From an uncultured Collinsella sp. (GTDB lineage: Bacteria; Actinomycetota; Coriobacteriia; Coriobacteriales; Coriobacteriaceae): a stretch of 64,000 bases of DNA. The stretch is from assembly GCA_958413895.1 (NCBI GenBank), contig CATYVQ010000003.1, forward strand, positions 62,001 through 126,000, read 5' to 3'. Below, one piece after another: positions 25,061 to 32,449 of the stretch. Made by a program: the position numbers and the translations under genes. Under the pieces are notes generated by a model that was not told the origin of the DNA, searched no databases, and worked only from the letters and a program-made list of their open reading frames with translations. How positions within the stretch are numbered: the stretch's first letter is position 1; every line of letters begins with the position of its first letter.

Positions 25061-27556
25061 TTAGCTGATTCCCACAAACATGCAGCCCGAGGTCGCCCCG
25101 CGCAGGCGGGCGGCGGGCTTGCGGCCGGCTTGAGCTGCCTCGACGGCGCGACGGACGCGAGCGACGGCACGGGCGATCTCATCCGTCTCGAGTAGCGTTC
25201 CGTCCACCATGAGACGACGCACGCCGGCATCGAGCAGCTGAGGAACCTGAGGCGTGAGGTCGATGGGGTAGGCGTCGTACAGGCGTGAGCGGCCATGGAT
25301 GTCGGTGCGCACGGGCATGACCTTGCCGTCGATATTCTTGAGCGACAGCTTGCGGGCGCGCAGGCGGCAGTTGGCGCAATCGTGGATGCAGCCATTGGCC
25401 ACCTGCAGGATGCAGTGCTCGCTCGTCATAACGCGCGGGCGGCCAAAGACGGTGATGCCCAGAGCCGCGGGCGCGGCGGCGCCGAGCGAGACAATCTCGT
25501 CGAGTGTGATCTCGGGCGAGAGCCAAAACGCACCGGCTCCGCGCTCGGCAAGCGCCTCCATGCAGGGCGTGTTGTGCACCGGCAGGCAAGAGCGAATCTC
25601 GGCCGTGGCGCCAACCTGGGCGGCCAGGGCAAGCTCAGAGATGTTGCCAATAGCGACCGTGGCGCCGGCAACAACCCACGGGTCGACGCGTACGTGGTCA
25701 ACGGCGCGGCAGACCTCGTCGAGCACAGGTACGATGCCCTGCTCAAATGCATCGGTGGGGGAGAGCTCGGCCGCATCGAGCGCGTCGGTGGTCATGTAGA
25801 TGCGCGTTACACCCTCGGCGCGAGCGGCCTCGGCGGCCTCGAGCGAGGTGACGGTGGCGCAGATCTGCGGCTCATCGCGGTAGTGCTCGGGCGCGGGGCG
25901 GGAATCACTGGTTACAATCGCCGGCAGCTCGAGCGTTTTCGCGCGCTCCGCGTACGGCGTCAGAATGGCCTCTTCCAGCGCCTTGCAGGCGGCGGCACGC
26001 ACCTTGTGCACGGCGGAGAAGCCCATGCCGCAGCCGGCGTCGAGCGAAACGTCAAAGCTCGCTGCCTCAAACGGCGAGGAGCCCATGCGGCCCACATGCT
26101 CAACCAGATCGGATGCCTCGACGGCGCGGGTCTTGGCGGCCTCGACGGTGAAGCCCGTGGCGGTGGCGGTGAGCGCGGGGTTGTCACAGCAGGTGAGTGT
26201 GACAGTAAACGGCTCGCCCAGGCGCGCCACGACGGACACGTCAACAGCTCGGCGGCGCAGCACATCGCGCTTGAGCGCGGTGCCGGCGGCGTCGATGGCG
26301 CGCTGACTGCGAATCACGCGGACGCGGCAGCCCTCGGGCATGCTGCGGGGCACGCGGCACTCGATGATGTCACCGGCGGCGGCATCATCGGCGGCAATGG
26401 TGGTCAGGAACTGGTCAAACTCGTTATCGTGGCGAAGCTCCAGCAGGTCGCCTTTGCCCACGGGCTCAAACAGCTCAATGCGGGCGATGGCGGCGCGGCG
26501 ACGGCGGTCGTCGGGCTTGAGGCCGCGCACATCGCGGTTGGCCGGGCGGCTGCCCAGCACCGTGCCCACGATCTGGCCGCGGTTGTTGGAACGCTCATAG
26601 CTCATCATCTCGTCGCCCGAGGTGCCGTCCTGATAGGCGTGCGTAAAGTCGCGGTTGAAGCAGCGCTTGAGCTGGCGCTGGCGGGCGGCTTCCTCGTCCT
26701 TGGCAACGGCGGCTCCGGATAGCATGTCGTCAATTTCGTGACGATACACATCAACGATGGAGTACACGTAATCGGGTGATTTCATGCGGCCCTCGAGCTT
26801 GAGCGATGCGGCGCCGGCGTCATACAGACGGCGAACAAGCAGCGACGTGTTGGTGTCGCGCGGGCACAGCGCGCGCTCGCGACCGGCAGGGGAGAGCGAG
26901 CGGCCGTTCTCGTCAATTAGCTCGTAGGGTAGGCGGCAGGGCTGGGCGCACATGCCGCGGTTGGCCGAGCGGCCAGCCATGGCAAAGCTCGACAGCAGGC
27001 ACAGACCCGAGTAGCAAAAGCAGATGGCACCGTGGCTAAAGACCTCCAGGTCCACATCGGGCGCGGCGTTGTGAATGACGGCGATCTCGTCGATGGAGAG
27101 CTCGCGCGAGAGGGTCACGCGGTCGGCGCCCTGCTCGCGGCACCAAAGCGTTCCGCGGTCATCATGGATGTTCGCCTGGGTCGAGATGTGCGCCTCGATG
27201 CCGGGCATCGTGCGCTTGACCTCAAAGAACAGGCCCCAGTCCTGGATGATGAAGGCGTCGGCGCCCAGCGTGGAGCAGCGATGGATGAGTTGCAGCGCAT
27301 CGCCCATCTCGGACTGCTTGATGACGATGTTGACCGTGACGTAGACGCGCGACCCGGCTAGATGTGCGGCGCGGCAGGCTTGCTCTAAGGCCTCGTCGGT
27401 AAAGTTGGTTGCCTTGCGGCGGGCGTTGAAGCTGCCCATGCCGCAATAGATGGCGTCTGCTCCCGCGGCGAGTGCGGCGGCAAAGGGCTCCGGGCCTCCG
27501 GCGGGGGCCAAAAGCTCGGGCCTGCGGTTGGTGGTTCGGCTGGCGGTTGCGGTCAT
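25061..27556 (-). CDS. U32 family peptidase / RlhA-like protein with DUF3656-type domain
   Basis: 831 residues. The N-terminal U32 domain (ELLAPAGGPEPFAAALAAGA, AIYCGMGSFNARRKA, EVFSHGAICFCYSG) carries the Cys set expected to bind an Fe-S cluster (CFCYSGLC...GMCAQPCR). A central region and a C-terminal half with another Cys group (HCILQVANGCIHDCANC) complete it. In E. coli the closest architecture is RlhA (YdcP), which hydroxylates a cytidine in 23S rRNA and needs prephenate; proteolysis is doubtful. Paired with an RNA pseudouridine synthase, a role in RNA modification is the better guess. Part of the C-terminus after residue 800 is atypical. Confidence 0.87.
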   Translation of the reverse strand: MTATASRTTNRRPELLAPAGGPEPFAAALAAGADAIYCGMGSFNARRKATNFTDEALEQACRAAHLAGSRVYVTVNIVIKQSEMGDALQLIHRCSTLGADAFIIQDWGLFFEVKRTMPGIEAHISTQANIHDDRGTLWCREQGADRVTLSRELSIDEIAVIHNAAPDVDLEVFSHGAICFCYSGLCLLSSFAMAGRSANRGMCAQPCRLPYELIDENGRSLSPAGRERALCPRDTNTSLLVRRLYDAGAASLKLEGRMKSPDYVYSIVDVYRHEIDDMLSGAAVAKDEEAARQRQLKRCFNRDFTHAYQDGTSGDEMMSYERSNNRGQIVGTVLGSRPANRDVRGLKPDDRRRRAAIARIELFEPVGKGDLLELRHDNEFDQFLTTIAADDAAAGDIIECRVPRSMPEGCRVRVIRSQRAIDAAGTALKRDVLRRRAVDVSVVARLGEPFTVTLTCCDNPALTATATGFTVEAAKTRAVEASDLVEHVGRMGSSPFEAASFDVSLDAGCGMGFSAVHKVRAAACKALEEAILTPYAERAKTLELPAIVTSDSRPAPEHYRDEPQICATVTSLEAAEAARAEGVTRIYMTTDALDAAELSPTDAFEQGIVPVLDEVCRAVDHVRVDPWVVAGATVAIGNISELALAAQVGATAEIRSCLPVHNTPCMEALAERGAGAFWLSPEITLDEIVSLGAAAPAALGITVFGRPRVMTSEHCILQVANGCIHDCANCRLRARKLSLKNIDGKVMPVRTDIHGRSRLYDAYPIDLTPQVPQLLDAGVRRLMVDGTLLETDEIARAVARVRRAVEAAQAGRKPAARLRGATSGCMFVGIS

Positions 27557-27712
27557 ATCCTGCCTTTCAAAATGCTCAGATATTCAAAAGTATAGTGGTG
27601 CCGTTGCGGCAGGCGATGCCCGTGCTCCAAGCGGGATAAAGTCTTCAGCAGCTTGGGCTGGCTGACCTCGTGGAGAACCGTTCAGCGGTTCGGGGAAACC
27701 GTTGGGCGATAA

Positions 27713-27743
27713 AATATTCTCGCAAGCTGATAATATTCTTGCA
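27713..27743 (+). promoter_or_regulatory. Direct repeats in the ridA upstream region
   Basis: AATATTCTCGCA (27713) and AATATTCTTGCA (27732) lie 19 bases apart in an otherwise featureless 299-base gap between divergent genes. GATAAT at 27729-27734 could be a -10 hexamer. Regulatory role inferred only from position and repetition. Confidence 0.35.
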
Positions 27744-27855
27744 TCAAACAGAAACCTTGAGTACTATCCCAATCAAGCGCGGTGTTCAGACCGAACTGTG
27801 CCTCCCGGTGCGAACGCCGCGCTCACGCTCTCTATTTGATTGTAAGGAGAAAAAC

Positions 27856-28233
27856 ATGAGCAAGACCGTCGTGTCTTCCGATAACGCACCCGCAGCCATC
27901 GGCCCGTATTCCCCCGGTATCCAGACCGGCAACATGGTGTTCCTGTCCGGCCAGCTGGGCATCGATCCCGCGACCGGCAAGATGCCCGAGGGCGTCGAGG
28001 CCCAGGCCAAGCAGTCCCTCGCCAACGTCGAGGCCCTGCTGACCGCTGCCGGCGCCACGTTTGCCGATGTCGTCAAGACCACGGTCTACCTGGCCGACAT
28101 CGCCGACTTCGCCGCCGTGAACGAGATCTACGCCTCCAAGTTTGAGGCCCCGTTCCCCGCGCGCAGCGCCTTCCAGGTTGCCGCCCTTCCGGCTGGTGGT
28201 CTGGTCGAGATCGAAGTCGTCGCCGCTCTCTAA
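27856..28233 (+). CDS. ridA: RidA family enamine/imine deaminase
   Basis: Hydrolyses reactive enamines such as 2-aminoacrylate to ketoacids and ammonia. 125 residues: APAAIGPYSPGIQTGN, FLSGQLGIDPATGKM, VVKTTVYLADIADFAAVNEIY and the arginine-bearing PARSAFQVAALPAGGLVEIE. The start at 27856 follows GTAAGGAGAAAA. The frame is open 62 codons upstream but with no family similarity. Diaminopropionate ammonia-lyase, which makes 2-aminoacrylate, is encoded 13 kb away in the same insert. Confidence 0.95.
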   Translation: MSKTVVSSDNAPAAIGPYSPGIQTGNMVFLSGQLGIDPATGKMPEGVEAQAKQSLANVEALLTAAGATFADVVKTTVYLADIADFAAVNEIYASKFEAPFPARSAFQVAALPAGGLVEIEVVAAL

Positions 28234-28264
28234 GGCGTTGGCCACAACTAAACATGACATGCAA

Positions 28265-28303
28265 AAAGACCCTGCAGCGCGTGCGAGCTGCAGGGTCTTT
28301 TGT
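28265..28303. terminator. Bidirectional terminator between ridA and the PAS regulator
   Basis: AAAGACCCTGCAGC (28265) and GCTGCAGGGTCTTT (28287) form a perfect 14-bp stem with A and T tracts on both sides. It lies between convergent genes. Confidence 0.9.
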
Positions 28304-28345
28304 TAAGTGACGGATCGCTTGTGGAGCCGCGCTCCATTTTGCTCG

Positions 28346-29002
28346 TTAGCCCTCCTTGCGAACTTTTTGCAGGTAGCGGTAGACGCTGGGCTCCGAGATG
28401 CCCAGTGCGGTGGCGGCGCAGGCCACGGCGCCCTTGAGCATGAACACCCCGTTGCCGTTGAGGTGGCGAATGACGTCCACACGGTCGCTCTGACCAAGTG
28501 ACGCTACATCCAGCCCACGCGCGCTCAGCAACTCGGCAATGCTGCGGTCGATGAGCTCCTGTGTGGACTCCGAAAGGCTTTCGACCTCGATAGGGGCGGG
28601 CTCCGTGCGCGTCGGCGCCGCGTCGAAGCATGCCATGAGCTGCTGCGCCATGGCGTTGATGGAGCGCACGGTCGAGAGGTCGGTGTTGACGCAGAGCATA
28701 CCGACGATCTCGTCATTCTCGCGGATAAAGTACGTCGCTGACTCCAACGTCTTGCCTCCGGCGCCGCGGCCCTCGTAGCCCGTAATAAACGGCAGGTCGC
28801 GATACTTGGCGTCGTGCATGATCTTGAGTGCCAGATCGGTGGCGGGGCCGCCGACCTTGCGGCCGCTCACGATGCCGTTGCGAATATCGACGATGGCGTG
28901 GTCGGGATCCGAGAAATCGTGCAGCACGATCTCGCTGTTTTTGCCGAGTATCTGCTCCAGAAAATCGACCATCGGCAAAAAGCGACGTACGGTCTCGTTC
29001 AC
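28346..29002 (-). CDS. YheO-like PAS / HTH transcriptional regulator (copy 1)
   Basis: 218 residues. The N-terminal YheO-like PAS domain (residues about 5-115) has EIVLHDFSDPDHAIVDIRNG and SGRKVGGP; the C-terminal HTH of the DauR type has ISEPSVYRYLQKVR. The start is GTG 29002, because AAAGGAG lies 6 bases upstream; the frame stays open for 47 more codons without family similarity. It is transcribed away from the purine permease 352 bases away and is likely its regulator, perhaps sensing a purine or catabolite. Paralogous to the gene at 40429. Confidence 0.88.
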   Translation of the reverse strand: MNETVRRFLPMVDFLEQILGKNSEIVLHDFSDPDHAIVDIRNGIVSGRKVGGPATDLALKIMHDAKYRDLPFITGYEGRGAGGKTLESATYFIRENDEIVGMLCVNTDLSTVRSINAMAQQLMACFDAAPTRTEPAPIEVESLSESTQELIDRSIAELLSARGLDVASLGQSDRVDVIRHLNGNGVFMLKGAVACAATALGISEPSVYRYLQKVRKEG

Positions 29003-29238
29003 GGGCAACTCCTTTGGGTGAAATCGGAAATGTTCATAACAATTTTTTCTCATGGTAACACGCTGCCCATCATCTCGTATATCCGCAGGTACATTGCGTA
29101 ATGCAGACGAACGGTAGGAATTTAGCGGTAAACGGTCGACCAAAAGAAAAGTTAGATGTTATTTTGACCAGACACTTTCCTGACCTGCGAAAATGCGTTA
29201 TTTCAGCTGAAGAATAGTCTGATAACAAAAAATTATTA

Positions 29239-29267
29239 TTGAGAATGAGAATCATCTTTAATACGAT
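29239..29267 (+). promoter_or_regulatory. Promoter with Fur-like box upstream of the purine permease
   Basis: TTGAGA (29239) and TACGAT (29262) are 17 bases apart. Between them GAGAATGAGAATCATCTTT (29241-29259) matches the classical GATAATGATAATCATTATC Fur box at about 14 of 19 positions. A repressor bound there would occlude the promoter. Iron control of this locus is inference. The remaining part of the 352-base gap is AT-rich without other clear sites. Confidence 0.45.
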
Positions 29268-29354
29268 ATGCAATGAAGGCACAACCTCAACCCCGCACTG
29301 CGTCACAATAGAGCGATAGATGCGAAAACAACTACTTCGAGGATTGGTGGTCAA

Positions 29355-30749
29355 ATGACCCAGGAGACGGTTACGAACGGCACTGAAGCCCTGTTCACTC
29401 GCGAAGGCATGCCTCCCGTTAAGGAAATGATCCCGTGTGCCCTTCAGCACGTACTGGCATCGTTTGCCGGCATCATTACCCCGGCGGTCATCATGGCCGG
29501 CGTCTACGGCTTTAATAGCCAGCAGAGCACCGACATCATCCAGGTCGCGCTCATTCTTTCGGCGATCGATACGGCCCTTCAGGCCTTCGCTCCCTTCCGT
29601 CGCATCGGCGGCGGCCTGCCCATCGTCATGGGCGTTTCGTTCGCGTTCCTGCCGGCCCTGCAGGCCATGGGTGCCTCGGGCTTTAGCTTTGGTGCGCTGC
29701 TGGGCGGCGAGATCGTCGGCGGCGCCGTCGCGGTCCTCTTTGGTCTGGCCTACAGCAAGATCAAGTGGCTGTTCCCGCCCGTCGTGACCGGTACGGTCAT
29801 CTTCTCCATTGGCGTCTCTCTCTATCCCACGGCCGTCAAGTATATGGCCGGCGGTATGGGTACGCCGCTGTGGGGCACTCCGCAGGCCTGGTGCGTCGCT
29901 CTTATCACCTTCGCCGTGGTCTTTGCGCTCGCCAACTTTGGCAAGGGCACGCTCAAGCTGGGATCCGTGTTCTTTGGCATGATCGTTGGCATGATCGTCT
30001 CCATCCCCTTTGGCATGATTGACTTCTCCAGCGTCACCACCGCTCAGGTCTTCGCCCTTCCCAAGCTCATGCCCTACGCGCTCGAGTTTGATCCCGAGGT
30101 CTGCATTACCCTCGCCGTCGTGTTCCCCATGGTTGCCATCCAGGTTATCGGTGACGTCTCCGCCGCCTGCCTGGGCTCCATCGACCGTATGCCCACCGAG
30201 CGGGAGCTCTCCGGCGCTATCGTGTCCCAGGGCCTCACCTCTATGGTCGGCGGCCTGCTGGGCGGTCTTCCCACCAGCGCCCTTGGCCAGAACGTGGGCA
30301 TCATCTGCTCCAACAAGGTCGTCAACAAGTGGGTCTTTGTGATCATCGCGGCCGTCTTTGCCGTTGCCGGTCTGTTCCCGCAGCTCTCTGCCGTCCTTTC
30401 CGCTATCCCGCAGCCCGTCATCGGCGGCGCGACCGTCGGCGTCTTTGGCACCATCACCATGAACGGCGTGCGCATGTTCACCCGCGAGGGCCTCACGCAG
30501 CGCACTACCACCATCGTCGGTACCTCCGTCGTCTTTGGCCTGGGTATCTGGATGGCCAGCGGTTGCCTTGCCGGCGAGGGTATGCCCGCCTGGGTGTCCA
30601 CCGTCATCGGCTCCAATGCCGTAACCCCCACCGCCATCATGGCCATTGTCCTTAACCTGATTCTTCCGCAGACGCCGGTCGTGGCTCAGCACATCGATGC
30701 CGCCAAGGACGCTGCCGTGGATCTGGTCTTGCCCGAGAGCAAGAAGTAA
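29355..30749 (+). CDS. NCS2 (nucleobase:cation symporter-2) family purine permease
   Basis: Imports xanthine, uric acid or a related purine with a cation. 464 residues, about 14 hydrophobic segments. The NAT signature appears as ALGQNVGIICSNKV (canonical QNxGxxxxTRxxG, here Ser-Asn-Lys), and the substrate-binding TM8 acidic residue is in QVIGDVSAACLGS (Asp rather than Glu). FGTITMNGVRMF is in the last third. Its place just ahead of ssnA-ygfK-xdh suggests urate or xanthine, as for E. coli UacT/XanQ. Selectivity cannot be read from sequence. Confidence 0.92.
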   Translation: MTQETVTNGTEALFTREGMPPVKEMIPCALQHVLASFAGIITPAVIMAGVYGFNSQQSTDIIQVALILSAIDTALQAFAPFRRIGGGLPIVMGVSFAFLPALQAMGASGFSFGALLGGEIVGGAVAVLFGLAYSKIKWLFPPVVTGTVIFSIGVSLYPTAVKYMAGGMGTPLWGTPQAWCVALITFAVVFALANFGKGTLKLGSVFFGMIVGMIVSIPFGMIDFSSVTTAQVFALPKLMPYALEFDPEVCITLAVVFPMVAIQVIGDVSAACLGSIDRMPTERELSGAIVSQGLTSMVGGLLGGLPTSALGQNVGIICSNKVVNKWVFVIIAAVFAVAGLFPQLSAVLSAIPQPVIGGATVGVFGTITMNGVRMFTREGLTQRTTTIVGTSVVFGLGIWMASGCLAGEGMPAWVSTVIGSNAVTPTAIMAIVLNLILPQTPVVAQHIDAAKDAAVDLVLPESKK

Positions 30750-30766
30750 CCAATTCGGTGCTATTC

Positions 30767-30845
30767 GTCGGCGGACGCATCGCCTCGTCCGCCGACGCCA
30801 TGCGGCGCCAAGCCGCACTTCAAAGGGTTTGTCCCTTTGGTGAAG
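30767..30845 (+). other. Three consecutive hairpins between the permease and ssnA
   Basis: GTCGGCGGACG/CGTCCGCCGAC (30767-30796, perfect 11-bp stem), GCGGC/GCCGC (30802-30816) and CAAAGGG/CCCTTTG with outer CTTC/GAAG (30818-30845) follow each other. None has a T run. Could be a processing site, a weak terminator or a structured leader for ssnA; no known riboswitch class recognised. Confidence 0.45.
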
Positions 30846-30944
30846 CGTTGACGGGAGAGGGCCCGTTTCCGGTGTAGGCCGGCGCTTCGCACTCCGCCAT
30901 GTCAGAGGTGTCAAACCCCGCCCCTGATGTTGAAGGGAGCATCC

Positions 30945-32300
30945 ATGCTTCTGGTCGCTAACGGTTCCGTCTTTACTCGCAACGCTCAGACCCCGTTCAT
31001 TCCAAACGGTGCGGTCGCCATTGACGGAGATACGATCGTCGAAGTGGGCCCCGAGTGCGAGCTCAAGGCCAAGTACCCGGATGCCGAGTACGTCGACGCC
31101 CAGGGCAACCTCATCATGCCCGGACTCATCAACTGCCACACCCACATCTACTCGGGTCTGGCCCGCGGCCTTGCCATTAAGGGCTGCAACCCCACCAACT
31201 TCCTGGAGAATCTTGAGCAGCAGTGGTGGAAGATCGACGACAACCTGACGCTCGACGGCACCAAGGCCAGCGCCTATGCCACGATTCTTGACTCCATCCG
31301 CGATGGCGTCACCACGATCTTCGATCACCATGCGAGCTTCCGCGAGATCCCGGGAAGCCTCTTCACCATTAAGGACGCAGCTCAGGAGCTGGGCATGCGT
31401 TCGTGCCTGTGCTACGAGGTCTCCGATCGCCGCGGCCAGGAAAAATGCGACCAGGCCATTGCCGAGAACGCCGAGTTTGCCCAGTGGGCCGCCAAAGAGC
31501 GTCGCGATAACGACAACCACATGATCGCCGCCATGTTTGGCGGTCACGCCACCTTTACGCTGTCGGACGAGACCATGGACAAGATGGCCGAGGCCAACAA
31601 CGGCCTGACCGGCTTCCACATCCATGTGTGCGAGGGCATGAATGACGTGTGGGATTCTCGCCTCAACCGCGGTGGCATCAGCCCCGTCGAGCGCCTGCTA
31701 CAGCACAACCTGCTGGGTCCCGACACCATGCTCGGCCACTGCATCCACGTGACGCCTGCCGAGATGGATATCGTCAAGGAGTCCGGCACTTGGCTGGTCA
31801 ACAACCCCGAATCCAATATGGGCAACGCCGTGGGCTGCGCCCCCGTGCTCGAGTTCTTCCGCCGCGGCATCCCCGTGTGCATGGGCACCGACGCCTACAC
31901 CCACGATATGCTCGAGAGCCTTAAGGTCTTCCTGATCATTCAGCGTCACAACGCCGCCATGCCCAACGTGGGCTGGTGCGAGGCCATGACCATGCTGTTC
32001 GAGAACAACGCCAAGATGGCGAGCAAGTACTTCGATCGCAAGCTCGGTGTGCTCGAGGCCGGCGCTGCCGCCGACGTCATCGTCATGGACTACAAGCCCT
32101 TTACGCCGCTGAGCGAGGAGAACATCGACGGCCACATGCTCTTTGGCATGATGGGCAAAAACTGCCGCACCACCATCATCAACGGCCGCGTCCTGTACAA
32201 GGATCGCGAGTTTGTCGGTATTGATGAGGACAAGATCAACGCGTGGACCATGACTGAGTCCAAGAAGCTCTGGAGCACGCTCAACGATCGCGTGTATTAA
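30945..32300 (+). CDS. ssnA: SsnA-type putative aminohydrolase
   Basis: Metal-dependent amidohydrolase of the anaerobic purine catabolic locus; its exact reaction is not established. 451 residues. It has H65xH67 in NCHTHIYSGLARG, HIHVCEG, the metal His in LGHCIHV and the Asp in MGTDAYTHD, plus HHASFREIPGSLFTI and the C-terminal LSEENIDGHMLFGM segment typical of SsnA. ATG 30945 follows AAGGGAG; an in-frame ATG at 30927 is less well placed. It precedes ygfK as in E. coli. Confidence 0.93.
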   Translation: MLLVANGSVFTRNAQTPFIPNGAVAIDGDTIVEVGPECELKAKYPDAEYVDAQGNLIMPGLINCHTHIYSGLARGLAIKGCNPTNFLENLEQQWWKIDDNLTLDGTKASAYATILDSIRDGVTTIFDHHASFREIPGSLFTIKDAAQELGMRSCLCYEVSDRRGQEKCDQAIAENAEFAQWAAKERRDNDNHMIAAMFGGHATFTLSDETMDKMAEANNGLTGFHIHVCEGMNDVWDSRLNRGGISPVERLLQHNLLGPDTMLGHCIHVTPAEMDIVKESGTWLVNNPESNMGNAVGCAPVLEFFRRGIPVCMGTDAYTHDMLESLKVFLIIQRHNAAMPNVGWCEAMTMLFENNAKMASKYFDRKLGVLEAGAAADVIVMDYKPFTPLSEENIDGHMLFGMMGKNCRTTIINGRVLYKDREFVGIDEDKINAWTMTESKKLWSTLNDRVY

Positions 32301-32449
32301 TCCAATTGGAGATTCGCGCGCGTCGGATGTTTCGCCGCATCCGGCGCGTGCATAGGCGGCCTCCGCGGGGTCGCCGGCGCTGTGCTAGCGCTACACCGTA
32401 TTTGCGCCCGTCGCGCGGTCTCGCCGGGCGTTACAGAGAGGAGCTCACT

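Noticed and set aside
25295..26722. 475-codon plus-strand open frame within the U32 peptidase gene
   Set aside because: Gly/Ala/Arg-rich shadow of the minus-strand U32 gene; no start site or motif.
29070..31625. 851-codon minus-strand open frame opposite the permease and ssnA
   Set aside because: It is antisense to two clear genes. Its translation is His/Gly/Asp-rich low complexity as expected from reversed biased GC-rich codons, and shows no family motif.
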